Shown here: positions 22,996 to 33,908 of the stretch, one piece after another
Layout of the letters: the number at the start of each line of letters is the position of its first letter
How positions within the stretch are numbered: the stretch's first letter is position 1
DNA from: Gibbula magus
Taxonomy: Eukaryota > Mollusca > Gastropoda > Trochida > Trochidae
Assembly: GCA_936450465.1 (NCBI GenBank)
Contig: OW388289.1
Coordinates: 79,224,593 to 79,288,592, forward strand
Direction: 5' to 3'
Length of the DNA stretch: 64,000 bases
Made by a program: the position numbers and the translations under genes
The notes under the pieces: model-generated
Database searches by the model: none
Seen by the model: only the letters and a program-made list of their open reading frames with translations
Told to the model about the DNA's origin: nothing

Positions 22996-23879
22996 TTATT
23001 AGCTGGTGCACCATTCTGCTCACCTGTACCTCTATCTGGTGCAAAAAATAAGATACAGATACAGATTTGTCAAACAATGCGTTTATTTATTACAAAAAAC
23101 ATCCATGCACAGGAAGAACCTCCTCTTTCTACACATCACAGCTTCAACTTATTCTGAATGTTAGTATGTTTCTTGCATATGTACACACAACATTTTCTTT
23201 CAGATCTGTATGCTTATGGATGTAACACATGAGAATAAACTCATAAACAAGCGGGTAGTATAAAGAACTAAAAGTATTCTTACCCGGTAGTTACATTTTA
23301 TCATCAAACCTAAAAATATAAACTCTGTTGTAATTGTAATTGGAAACAAGCAAAAACACCCGACTGTTAAAGTTTGACATTTTTATTTTACTTAAAGAGA
23401 GAGGTGTCTGCACACTTAAGGATTGATAAGCTATGAAATGTAATTGCTAAGATTAAACTGTTTGTGAAAAAGGGTAGGACAAGTCTCGATCTTCATGTAA
23501 AAAAGTTGGTTTAAGTAAAAATAGGAATAATAGTAAGTTGAAAAGGTACGGGTAACATAATACACTACTGCTATTACCACTGATTTCAACTTTATTTTGG
23601 AAATTAATCCATCATAATGATTCATTCGAGTGACTTTAAACAACAGGTACATGGAAGCAACCCCTGAAGGCACAGTGAGAGATATACTGCAGTTTATGGT
23701 TGGAAGGACAGACAATTTAACTTTTCCAAAAATATAACCAGTGGAAATATAAAATAGTAAAATCAACAAGAACACAGAAGTAGCTTTTGATGAAAGTTAC
23801 ATGAAAAAGAGAATGATGAAGTCAACAAATCACAACACATAAGTAGCTTCATTCATTCTAGCTATGAGTATGATGAAGT

Positions 23880-24280
23880 AAAAAAAAATATAAAAAATCG
23901 TCAAAAATTAAAAAAATCACCAAATCGTGTTACATTTTGCAATGCACCTCTCCTAGTGGTGAAAAAGACATGAGCCAATTCTGAAAAGGATGAGCTGAAT
24001 AGTTTTTCTGTTATCGATCGGACAAAAAATGCTTAGAATTTGACTAAGTTAAAAAATATAAAAAATTGCCAAAAATTAAAAAATTCACCAAGTCGTGTTA
24101 GATTTTGCAATGCACCTCTCCTAGTGGTGAAGAAGACATGTGCCAAATTTGAAAAGGATGAGATCTGTCATCTGTAATCTGTAATCGATCGGACAAAAAT
24201 TGTCTTCGGACGGACGGACGGACGGACGGAATCATTGGTATTACTATATACCCCCGACCTTTTTAGGTCGGGGGTATAAA
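23880..24280 (+). mobile_element. pearl-like (HINE-type) element, family B, copy 2
   Basis: Two tandem core units of about 170-175 bp start near 23880 and 24055. Each runs from 'AAAAAATATAAAAAAT' through 'TGCACCTCTCCTAGTGGTGA' to 'ATCGATCGGACAAAAA'. They are followed by five to six GGAC units (24208-24230) and a perfect terminal hairpin. In that hairpin TATACCCCCGACCT (24247-24260) pairs with 24265-24278 around a 4-base loop. This is the cleanest example in the window of the core, tetranucleotide and hairpin layout. It has no coding capacity and would depend on Helentron-type enzymes supplied elsewhere. Confidence 0.8.
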
Positions 24281-24674
24281 AAACATGCACCTGTTAGTTC
24301 TAGATATGACCTGCACTTGAAACATCTTTAGGAAGAATACCACATTACCACACCCACATTACATCAGTTTCAATCATTACAATTTCAAAATACCATTTTC
24401 TTCTCTGCTCCTCTTTTGTTGCTGAATATCCAATGCAATACACAGTGCACAGTCCATATTCATATCTATAGATAAAGAGTCATTATTCATAATTAAGGCG
24501 AAGTTTAACATTCTACAAACATTTAAAATAAGTCATTTAAAACTAAAGTCACACAAACCACTGAAAACCAACCAAAACACAAATTTGTCATTTCTGTCCA
24601 GAATAAGAACTATATTAACTATCCCTTCAGTATCAGATTCGGATCTTCACAAGACAGTTACTAACTTCACCATT

Positions 24675-24804
24675 CTATGACTCAAGCCACTCAAAATCCG
24701 CCAGACTGTTAATAAGTTTCAGCACTTTAGGATTCATCTGAATCTTCTTCTTCTTCCCTTGGTTTCCTTTAGACCCTTTATCTGGATAGATTCCAACGAA
24801 GCAC
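24675..24804 (-). CDS. terminal exon of the SAMD3-like gene
   Basis: Acceptor TTGCAG|GTGC is followed by CFVGIYPDKGSKGNQGKKKK, then LKLINSLADFEWLES and a TAG at 24675-24677. The lysine run may act in nuclear targeting or RNA binding, which is inference only. Confidence 0.7.
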
Positions 24805-27800
24805 CTGCAAGAAAGTTGATTAATATATTGGTAGATATAAAGACAAAGGTTGATTATATTATACGATTGTATAAATGTTATTAACCGTTTCCCTGTCCAT
24901 AGAAAAGTACATGTAATATCGTGCTACATTATCAGACTTTATCAACCAATGTGACACTAATGAATGGACACTGTGATGGATCTAGGGTTGAAAGATAGGA
25001 AATTATAAGGACCCATCAGCTCGAACAGTCTTTTATTTAGTACGAGTAAGTTTCTAAAATGCTTTCAATACAGCTTAGTAATTTATACATTATTGCAAGG
25101 GTCCTTGGACTTATACTTCTTAGATAGTTTATCAAAGACCCAACAACTCCCCCTAAATGTAACACATTAATTGTATTTTAAGGAATTATCAAATTAATAC
25201 TTTATGACAACTAGCTAGTGTTCAAAATACCTCTGAATGAACTCCAGTGTTGCTGCTGCACCTGACTGATACTGCAGATTGAAGATGTAGTAAGAAGCAA
25301 ACAGGGCTGAGAATGAGTCCATGAAGCTGTTGCATTTGGGAATCAAGACCTGGTGGTCGCACATAACCATGTAGTTCTTTCCTGCCAGCACAGAGTCGCC
25401 TGAAAACAGTGGTGCATTATGAATAAAACGATGTCAACATTCAACAACCAGTGGATAATGATGATTTATATTATTTAGGTGTAATTACATATGGTCCATA
25501 TTACATTCGATTTTATTGTATTTAGACTTTTGATTACCATACACATTGTATAATGTTACTCTGACAAGGTTTGTGACTTTCAATGCTCACACTTTTGTCT
25601 CTGTGAGACCCTAAGGGTTTTACAAACATTAAACAATTACCAGACAATGATAAAACATTTAGTATGGACACTATATCTGATTACCATAAACTACAATGAA
25701 ACTACTAGAACAACCAGAACAGGTGATTCTGTTTTACTTGATGCTTCAACATCAGCTGCGCTAGAGGTTTCCTGGAAACAAAGAAAGTAAAACATGAAAT
25801 GTTCATGTACAAGTCTATGATTGAAATGTTTTTACCCTGTCATCTCAATCTCTCTTTCTCATCTAAAACCTTTACCCATATTTGAACACATTAAAAGTTA
25901 ATAAACAAGTATATTTTATACTGTTCCTTCATGCATAACAAAAAACACTAGTTTAATGTTTGACAAACAAATATGAAAAGTTTCATTTTAAAATTTAAAA
26001 CTTTAAAAGTCTGTAAGAAATAATAAAAGTATGCTAATTATAAAAGTCAGCTTACATCTATGACATAGAAACTTTCTTCATCCTTTTCCCCAAAGTGACT
26101 CATGACACAGAGGATAACAGCTGACAGCCATGCCTTTAGATTGTCGTGGCTACTTTGTCGTCGAGCCTCTTCAAATATAAAAATTTGTCCAGACATATTG
26201 GAAAAGAACCTTTTTTGTCGAGGTGCCTTCGTTGTATCTGCACTGCCAAGCGATGCGCGGACATCCAGTCCAAGTAACTCGTTGGCATGACCTAATAAAC
26301 CTTTGATGCAGAATAAGTATATCCACCTGGTTTTCAGCTCTGTCAGTGACATGCCATCATTGATGTCCCGTCTCTGCAATGGGTAACAGAACAGAAGATT
26401 TGTTGCTGTCTTGTCCCACTGTTCATCTCCAGAACCTGACTTGTGCAACATTATCATGGAATCTCGGACTTCCTCCATTTCCTTTTCTTTATCAGTAGCC
26501 ACTTAAGGAAACCATTTCACACAGCCATAAGAATCTTTTCTTGAAGTTAACTGTTTGCCATCATTCTTCTGACCTTCAGATTGATCACTGCTTGATCCAG
26601 TTTCTGTTGGTAGGGGTCGTTTCTTGTGCTTCCCCGATTAAGATTTTGGTTTCTTGTCACCAGTTTATTAAGAATGGTGTCATAACCAGAACCAACAATC
26701 TGATCATCAATTTGGTCCTGGAAACTATCTGTATACATAGCAACCATTCTCTGAGCTATTGTAGAGAACTGAGGTCTAGTTGCATGGTGTGTTTGAGCTC
26801 TAACAGCATCCACAGTCTTATGAATGAGATCTTTTTTCGACTCTGGGTCAAGACGCTTGCCCTGGTCCAGTAACTGTTTTGTGAAGATGTTCAGAGTGTC
26901 CCATGGTAGTTTCAGTTTCACGGGCCAGTTAGCTTCTGGACACGAAAGAGTGATAGGCTCTTGACTTTTAGGAGAAAAGGATCCGGAACTAACACTGGTC
27001 AGTGATGAAAGGGATGAAAGTGGTGATGACTGTGAGGAACCCTGTCCTTCTGGACCTAAATAAACATATAACAATCAATTCAAAGATATTCCAACAAGAC
27101 ATTAGGTAAGAATTGAAAATATAAAATAAAACAGAATCAAGCCCTGCAACAGACTTGCCTCCTTTACCATTTATTTATATCATAACAAGACAAAAGTGAG
27201 CATGGCTCACATATACCCCCCGCCATCTGATCCTTTTCCTCCCCTTTTTTCACTTAACCCTATATAAAAGTTCAATTTTTAATTCAAGGGCCAGAACTCC
27301 AACAAAAATAATTTTCGAACTCGATCAAAAGTATCATAAGGAGTACCCGCAACAAAATTTCATTCATCTATAGGTTAAATAGTTTCCAAGAAAATATTTC
27401 CCCATTTAACACCATAAATTAATTGAAAAAGTGCTGTTTCTTTTGAAAAGGCAAATATTTCCAAAAAGCTACAAATTAGCTAACATTGAGGGGTTTTATT
27501 TTTTTTCAGACGGAAGGGCGGACAGACGAACGGACGAATGGAATACTCGCTATATACCCCCGCTGACTTTGTAGCGGGGGTATAATTATGAATAATTCAT
27601 TGATGCACGTAGTACACAGTTACTTATTGTTCTTTGACTACTTTATAATGTCACTGATTACACATTCAAACACAAATTGAAACCTACCATCAGATACTCC
27701 AGAAATTCCAATAGGACTCTTCATCCAAAAGCCCCTTAACAGTTTTCTTGCATGGAAAGGTCTGATGATTCCCTTCAGGTCATCCTCTTGCACCCACTCA

Positions 27801-27967
27801 AGATCCTCAATGTTTATGACACCAAGCTTCTCAAGCTCACAAACAACATGTGTGATTACAGTTTCCTCCATATTTCCCAAAATATCAACTACGCTCTGCC
27901 TTAAAGTCTTTTGAAGTCCATATTCTGCACTCATGTTTTGGGCATTGTCAGTTGTCTCCATATCCAT
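24675..27967 (-). CDS. SAM-domain protein, SAMD3-like, six exons
   Basis: Exons on the minus strand are 27967-27688, 27055-26552, 26501-26056, 25771-25738, 25399-25231 and 24804-24675. All introns have GT..AG ends and phases that agree, giving 520 residues and a stop. Residues about 20-75 form a SAM-like domain (ETVITHVVCELEKLGVINIE followed by DL..V.EDDL and RKLL). A Ser-rich linker follows. The middle (WPVKLKLPWDTL .. RPQFSTIAQRMVAMY .. GSGYDTI) and the next part (RRDINDGMSL .. LF .. GLLGHANELLG) have the block order of SAMD3-like proteins of fishes and invertebrates. SAM domains mediate protein-protein or RNA contacts, but the role of this family is unknown. The C-terminus is KKKK-rich then FEWLES. 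Weak points are a 50-bp second intron with a poor donor and a 34-bp fourth exon. A pearl-like element lies in intron 1. Confidence 0.75.
25231..25399 (-). CDS. exon 5 of the SAMD3-like gene
   Basis: The acceptor TTTTCAG and donor AG|GTATTT enclose 169 bp with codon use unlike the AT-rich surroundings. It encodes SVLAGKNYMVMCDHQVLIPK and FMDSFSALFASYYIFNLQYQ. It contains a hydrophobic core but no clear membrane helix. The phases fit the 34-bp exon before it and the terminal exon after it. Confidence 0.75.
26056..26501 (-). CDS. exon 3 of the SAMD3-like gene
   Basis: The acceptor CTTAAG|TGGCT and donor GAT|GTAAGC bound 446 bp encoding ATDKEKEMEEVRDSM, then RRDINDGMSLTELKTRWIYL and GLLGHANELLGLDV, blocks usual for the family. 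It ends FYVID in phase 0. The preceding intron would be only 50 bp. Confidence 0.75.
26552..27055 (-). CDS. exon 2 of the SAMD3-like gene, Ser-rich linker and middle domain
   Basis: The acceptor TTTAG|GTCC is clear. The exon encodes a Ser/Pro-rich linker (SSPLSSLSSLTSVSSGSF), then WPVKLKLPWDTL and the conserved RPQFSTIAQRMVAMY and GSGYDTILNKL blocks. The proposed donor A|GTTAAC is weak. An alternative donor after NLK does not keep the frame with the next exon. Confidence 0.7.
27190..27590 (+). mobile_element. pearl-like element, family C, in intron 1 of the SAMD3-like gene
   Basis: The left end carries the short palindrome GTGAGCATGGCTCAC and 'ATATACCCCCCGCC'. The interior is about 280 bp of AT-rich sequence without obvious core repetition. 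A GGACAGACGAACGGACGA run follows, then a perfect hairpin in which TATACCCCCGCT (27553-27564) pairs with 27573-27584. The terminal TATACCCCCG word is the same as in family B, so the families share end sequences but not interiors. It lies antisense to the host gene, between exons 1 and 2. Confidence 0.75.
27688..27967 (-). CDS. exon 1 of the SAMD3-like gene, SAM domain
   Basis: The exon starts at an ATG (MDMETTDNAQNM) that follows an AT-rich leader with no upstream in-frame coding signal. It ends at donor G|GTAGGT with one base left over, which the acceptor at 27055 completes to a Gly codon. It holds the complete SAM-like helix pattern, including LGVINIEDL and HARKLLRGF. The frame stays open past the donor to 27638, which is intron read-through. 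Confidence 0.8.
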
Positions 27968-28029
27968 AATTAGAGTTCAATACAGTGTCTCAGTGACAGA
28001 TAGTATGTGCCGGATTCCTCATATACAGC

Positions 28030-29221
28030 TTAAGGATAGTATTCTGCAAACTGAATGATTGCAAGGCAAACTAAATTTTCAGTGTCTAAATCCTCCTCAA
28101 ATGCACACAGTTCCATTGAAGGGACTAAAAAGCACACAACCTGACTTACAACTACATATACCTCTTCATTTTTTACCAATAGAGTTTGGATTTTTCCTAT
28201 TGTGAGCTCTGAAGTACATGACTGTGATATTATCATTACATTTCCTACTCTGTACTCAACCCCTCTGAAATGTAACTGTTCAGCTCTAAAGGTGTTTTCC
28301 CTGTTAACTGAATGACAAGTTAATGTTTGTCTAAATGCAACAGAATACATCAAAGGATTGAAAGGAGACAGATTATCTGCAATCAAATCATTTGAAAAAA
28401 GTTTCCCACAGTTGTAAAATGACTGCAACATTTGGTGTTTTTTAGCTAAAGTTTTTGCTAGACTTTTATAATTTTGTAATTTTCTTGCACCCTTTTTGAA
28501 GTATGAATGCTTACTTTCAAATCTTAAAGTCCAAAGCCTTATTAAAGGACCAAACTTGAAAAACAGTTCAGGATAATGCAACAAATAATTATGTTTTGGG
28601 CGTAGATTTTTTTCAGGGAAGAGTGCCTTTCTTTCAAACAGATAATCCTGTAGAACAGAATTCAACACAGCAACCATTGCTTCAGATAAAGTGTTGGAAC
28701 AAATTATTTCTGCTAGCTTTTTCATTAATAGAAAAAAAACACCAAACTCTATCCTCTGTGTCCTGAATGTATTTTCAAACAAACAATGGAAACAATCTAA
28801 TGAACACCCAGTTCTGAACAGCATGGCCAGTTAATTTATCACTTTTTGGTCCAACAGTGCAAAGTTTGTCTAATGAATCATGCCCTTTATATCCGAACTG
28901 AGTAATTCGCCTGTTTAGCTGCTCAAATGTAAACCACTGTTTTACTTTAGTAAGATACGTTATGATGAGCATGACATCATAGGCTAAGATTCCTTCAAAC
29001 AGGTCATGACCTAGACAAGGGGGTAGTCCATTTACCACATGAAAATGCTTTAGACTGTTGAAGTATGAATCAAACTTAACACCTGTATGATGAACTTTGC
29101 CTTCATTTTTAACAAGTTCAACACTTTCTTGGTAATTCTCTACAGTTCTCCTGGGACCACATGCTATTGGATTCTGAAAAATAGAGCAAGTTGCCAACTT
29201 TTTAGATGTGCGCATCTTCAA
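28030..29221 (-). pseudogene. transposase-like protein, N-terminally incomplete, one stop and one frameshift
   Basis: Two overlapping minus-strand frames make one protein. The first (29221-28775) contains FNSLKHFHVVNGLPPCLGHD followed by LFEGILAYDVMLI, and the second contains RPKHNYLLHYPELFFKFGPL followed by RLWTLRFESKHSYFK and LAKKHQML. These blocks are familiar from uncharacterised, transposase-like proteins common in fishes, cnidarians and molluscs. The acidic and His residues around GHDLFEG could belong to a DDE-type active site of the CMC (CACTA/EnSpm-like) kind. That placement is inference. Between the blocks the frame meets a TGA near 28777, continues as KYIQDTEDRVW, and shifts at a T-run near 28730-28740. 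Upstream zinc-finger-type exons were not found. It ends about 60 bp before the start of the SAMD3-like gene on the same strand. Confidence 0.6.
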
Positions 29222-29340
29222 GGTATGAACGAGTTTATGAATGGCGCATGACTACAATTTGTATTTTACAGTCTAAACAAAGATAGTGAATTGGGGTTTT
29301 ATTTTTCGATTTTTTACGCATTAAAATGATATTTGGTAAG

Positions 29341-29497
29341 AAAAAGAATAACCAACTCGGTGCTCGGAATTACGAATTATCTGTCCTTCGTGAATTATAT
29401 TATGTCAAACTCCTCGCTAAAGCTCAGAGTTTATCACAATAATTAACTCGGGACAGATAATGCGTAATTCCTCGCAACTCGTTGATTATTCTTATAA
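29341..29497. repeat. palindromic miniature element with GAGCGAG-type centre, copy 1
   Basis: The arms 'AAGAATAACCAACTCGG..GAATTACG..TTATCTGTCC' and their inverse at 29449-29494 form an imperfect palindrome through a centre near 29417 (CCTCGCTAAAGCTC), about 78 bp per arm. Two more palindromes of the same style lie at 31230-31600 and 52905-53300. Confidence 0.65.
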
Positions 29498-29499
29498 TA

Positions 29500-31230
29500 T
29501 TTACCTTACCCGTGGCACTCCGCATCAGCATGATCTTCTATTAGCAAAACATCTTCATTTCACACCAGCATTCTCAATGACACATGACCTTTAACATGCA
29601 CCACATCAGAAATATTTTTTTCATAACACAACAGCGTTACTAATATTACTTGTCATACACCATAAGCGTTCACCCATATAACCACAACATAATTTCATTT
29701 TACAACATATTTTTTTCAATCCTGCATATTATATCATCAAAGTTACATGCAAGATTATGTTTACGTTTGGTCATTTTTGGGGGCTTTAATCGTTTAAATG
29801 CACGTTTTGCCTGTAGCGTTAAAATGCTCACTGTCCTTTTTTTTAAAAACGAACTCCTATTTTCAAGAAATATTTCCTTACTTCTACCCCTCAATTGAAT
29901 TAATTAGTGTTCTCCTCAGAACAGCCTTCAGAAGCTTGACTTATATATGCTTCTTGGCGTTGTTAAACAATGGCTTTGCTTTGTCCTGTTCCCTCTCATC
30001 TGCATGCACAGACGCATAGATGGTCATGATCGGGAAAACAATCAGCAGGGATTTGCTGCTACAGAAGCGCATTTTCATTCGATGAACTGACTCTCTGTGA
30101 GATCTTAATTTGACGCTTACACTTACACAGGCAGCTGCATATTATATCGTAATTCGCTTTACTCAGACGAACGTACATCTTTCTTCGTAAAATAACTATC
30201 ATCAGACTCAAATATATATTTCTGTAATTATATATATCGAAAAGCGGTTTTATCATGCCAATGCGCGCATGCGGCAACATAAGGACAAACTGTATCCAAC
30301 AGCAACTAAACTAAGGTCACAACACCTTAACTGAGCAGCATTATTTAACATTTCATCATACAGAACAGGATGACCAATGAAACAAGTCATGCCCCATCAT
30401 TGTCGACAGTTTTATTTATCAACAGCAATACCATGACATTTGACTTTGAACACTCCTACACATTATACAACAGTCATATTACACAACATATATTCCACCT
30501 GTATGATAAACAGAGCTTCATTCTTAACCAGGGATACACGTATTCATAAAAGTATTAAAAATCTTCTTAAATGCCACATCAATATTCTCAATAACGCATA
30601 CATCTGTAACATGCACCCGCATCATTTAAGAAATTACATGTCGTGTGCATCTATCGAAGTATAACAGCAATTAATTGTATAAAATCGCGTAACTTGAGGA
30701 ATCCTTAATCTAAAACGGCAGAATATTTAATTTCGTTTTCCTAACATTCACATGCATACAATCAGGGTTTTTTTTCTTTCTGGATTCCGTATTTTTGGAT
30801 TAACCCTCAATAGCATATTACGCGACGTTCAAACATGGCTACTGTTTGTGGAACGGTGTGGGGACTTGTATCTATTAAAACGAAGTGTTCCCGGTGAAGT
30901 TAATTGTCTTATTCGGAAAAGAAAATATATATTCAAGTTATCGACGTAGTTCTGAAGACTACATGTATGTATTTCTTATTTTTAATACAAACGTTTTCCT
31001 TAGTTGTAAGATCCGGCTGACCCGACAGTTTGTTCGAATGGATGGTGACGTCACAAGGTACGAACGCACGCGGCTACATATATGTAGGTATGGTTGCACA
31101 TTTTATCTGCGTCGTTATCGAGAAGATAAGCAGCCGATGTTTTAGAGTTCTCGTCAAAAAAGAATCGCGGAAATAGGTGTTTTAAAATCTTTGTGTAATT
31201 ATCCCCTAATGTTTCATTTGGTATGTCATT
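29500..31230. other. non-coding, no gene recognised
   Basis: Overlapping ORFs of 60-86 codons occur on both strands, but none carries a motif or splice context. A part near 29900-30160 resembles 16660-16930. Confidence 0.4.
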
Positions 31231-31600
31231 GATAGAGGTTACTATATGACTGGCTATAAGTCATACTATGTTTACGATACGAGTACCTGAATATTAGTAT
31301 TTCCAGAGCGAGTGCGAGGGATATACCGATATTCAGGGACAAGTATCACAAGCATAGTATGACATAAACACGAATATAATATTCTGTTTATTACCGAAGT
31401 CGTGAAATTAATGAAAACACGCTAAAATCCACTTTCAACAATAGGCTGCCGACCGCCGTCGCGCATTTAGAATGCAACGTCATAAACGAAGCGTTACGTC
31501 ATAGCAGTGTTTATGACGTCACATCACCATGACAAAGTGATATTTTGCCCTAGGGCACCGTATAAAAAATATGAACCCCGATATGATTGCCCCATAGGTA
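31230..31600. mobile_element. palindromic miniature element, copy 2, with CRE-like words
   Basis: 'GTCATACTATGTTTACGATA' .. 'CTGAATAT' at 31260-31300 is inverted at 31327-31363 around 'CAGAGCGAGTGCGAGGG'. The right flank carries 'TTTATTACC', GC-richer sequence and TGACGTCA at 31517-31524. The element at 52905-53300 has the same order of parts. Confidence 0.6.
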
Positions 31601-32528
31601 ATAATATGAAATATCTCAACAATTTGGCGACTTAAATACCTGGAATTGCCTTTTATGAGGACAATTTACGCAAATCAAAGCCAGGGACACTGTCACGGTT
31701 CAACAATAAGTTTAAACTAATATTATTATCTATCCAGACTAGCACAAATAAAGAAAGGGTGCATTTTGCTCAAATTGGCATAGCCTTTAAACTCATATTT
31801 GTGTTTGATATACGTATTATAATTAAACTGTGTTAAAACTATTACTATTGAAACTAAATATTGAAATAATATAATCATATTAATATTTATAAATAAATAA
31901 ACTTTCCACTGATATTGATTTTCGGGTACATGGTTGTATGATTTCTATTCATTATTAGTTATAATCCCTAACCTACATGTACTTGCAAGTTGCATGTACA
32001 TTTATTACTCTGATAGACTTCGTTATGTTTTAGTTTATATTGATCATGTTTTAAAGTTTGAGATATAACTCAAAGGGTTGGTTTCTCATAACTCAAAACT
32101 TTTAAGGTAATTTGAAAGAAAAACAAAAGAACAAAGACAATAAGTACATGTATGAGAACAGTGTTTTCTGTAAATGATGAGAACACAACATTTTCTCATT
32201 ACTGGGAATGATTCGAGTATTAACTTAAAGAGCCCCCTTGATTTTGACAGTTTTGCATGAAATAAACTTTAAGCAGTTACTTCAAAGGGATGTTTCTTCA
32301 TTAAGTCAATCATGAAGATACCTACAAAGTGTATAAGGAAGTAACACAAACACTCTCCCAGTGGCTCATATTAGTCTAGCAATGATTTGTTCATTTTGAT
32401 TATCATATCATCACGTGTTCTGTTAATCTGGGTTTTTTTCTTAAACCGTAGCTAAACTAATGATCTCATTAGTTTCTGTTTTATTTTGTTTGCATACAAC
32501 TGTTCGCTCATTACTTCACGTACTGAAT
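31600..32528. other. non-coding, no recognisable feature
   Basis: AT-rich sequence without open frames of note or visible repeats. Confidence 0.45.
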
Positions 32529-32830
32529 ACCCATTATATTTGGCGTTAAAGCCTTCAGTCGCCATGAAGGGAAGGACATCGACATTGCTTTATCGTAAGT
32601 AAAACAAATAGTCCAATGAAGACTACATGTCCCCAATTCCTTGTGAACAGGCATTCAAATCAATGATAACTGTTGTATGCATCAATAAACTCCCATGCCC
32701 GAGAACATCTGATTTATTCATGTCTTATGTGTATTGTCTACCACCCATCAGACATGTGTATTGTCTATCATCCATCAGACCTGTATTGTCTACCATCCAC
32801 TAGACGTGTATTGTCTACAATCCATAAGCC
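32529..32830 (+). repeat. paralogous block 'b', copy 2, with ~25-bp tandem units
   Basis: The block is collinear with 19303-19480. Its end expands into four to five diverged tandem units of 'GTGTATTGTCTACCATCCAT' type (32727-32825). A further single diverged copy with its right flank lies at 33215-33360. Confidence 0.6.
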
Positions 32831-32999
32831 TTTTACAATACTTTGTTATTAGAACGTATTATAATGTCAAAAAATAACTATTTTGTTAAGTAATACGTTT
32901 TTAATAATACCAATTATAATAATAAATAAAATAATGTACATGTACAATATGCAATCACTGCTCAATGGCCGTATATTATTACCCTGAAGGAATTGTACT

Positions 33000-33215
33000 T
33001 TCGGTTCCGTTACTAATCGCTCCTCACGACAAGATACAATGTAGGTCCGTGCTTCCCAAGGTCAGGTACCCAGTTTAACAGCGTGGTCAAATGAGTGCAA
33101 TGTGGATGAAGCGCTTTGCCCAGGTATAAGATCCAGGTCACACTTGTTTCGGGTCTCCACAGGGCCGTTAGCGTGAGCGGCAGACATGCTAATCACTACA
33201 CCACTGTGCTCCAAA
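33000..33215 (-). mobile_element. tRNA-derived SINE-like element
   Basis: The minus strand starts 'GGAGCACAGTGGTGTAGTGA' then 'TTAGCATGTCTGCCG', an A-box-like tRNA head, followed by a weak B-box region (GGAGACCCGAAACA). A body then contains 'GGGCAAAGCGCTTCATCCAC' and 'CTGGGTACCTGACCTTGGGA'. That head and body are typical of tRNA-derived SINEs in invertebrates. Such elements are transcribed by RNA polymerase III and copied by LINE enzymes. No clear tail or target duplication was found. Confidence 0.55.
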
Positions 33216-33399
33216 AGTATTGTCTACTATCCGTTAGGCACGTGTATTGGAATTGTCTTCCATCCATCAGACATGGTATTGTCGACCATACATAAGACTT
33301 TCACAATCATTTGTTTATATAAGGTATTATAATGTGACACAATAACTATTCCGGCTACTGTTCACTGACGGATATATCATATCATATCTGAAGTGAAGA

Positions 33400-33908
33400 G
33401 CACATACAATCTCAAGAGTACAAAAGTTCAAAGTTTTCTACTATAGTTTTTTTTTTATAGGCTGTGAAATTAATCATTAAGAATCCATTTTGTTGTATAT
33501 TTTTTATGTATCCATGGTGTATACAACATTTCAGCTTTCTAGAACTTTTAATACTGGAGAAGATGAAAATAGATTTTAAGGTTGTAATCCCTGTGATCCT
33601 ATTTAGGGTCACGGGGTCACGAAATCTACAATTTAGAATTCGGATTGGCCAAGGAGTATGCACACAACATTTCAGCTCTCTAGTCCTCTTGGAAATGGAG
33701 AAGAAGATGAAAATAGGTTTTAAAGGTTGTGACCCCTGTGACCCTATTTGGGGTCACGGGGTCACGAAATCTACAATTTAGAATTCCCAGTGACCAAGGA
33801 GTCTGCACACGACTTTTCAGCTCTCTAGAGTCAGTGGTTCTGGTCGGACGGACGGACGCCATGCCATGCCATGTCATAAGCCCGTCGGGCCTTTCAGGCC
33901 TGATGAGC
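33400..33908 (+). mobile_element. pearl-like element, family A, copy 4, fullest copy
   Basis: Two to three tandem core units of about 140 bp ('CACAACATTTCAGCTCTCTA' .. 'GAAGATGAAAATAGGTTTTA' .. 'TGACCCTATTTGGGGTCACG') are followed by CGGACGGACGGACG (33845-33858). A terminal GC-rich hairpin then follows (AAGCCCGTCGGGCCTT, about 33876-33891). Each unit contains a nearly palindromic GTGACCC..GGGTCAC word. Frames through the units stay open on both strands but are not genes. Confidence 0.7.

Noticed and set aside
22867..23157. 96-codon ORF and an opposing 65-codon ORF
   Set aside because: Most of both lies within the palindromic miniature element.
24247..24278. Hairpin that looks like an intrinsic transcription terminator
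   Set aside because: The sequence is eukaryotic, and the hairpin is the terminal structure of a pearl-like element with no U-tract logic.
33464..33877. ORFs on both strands of 60-105 codons
   Set aside because: They lie in the core units of a family A pearl-like element, and their internal similarity is repeat-derived.
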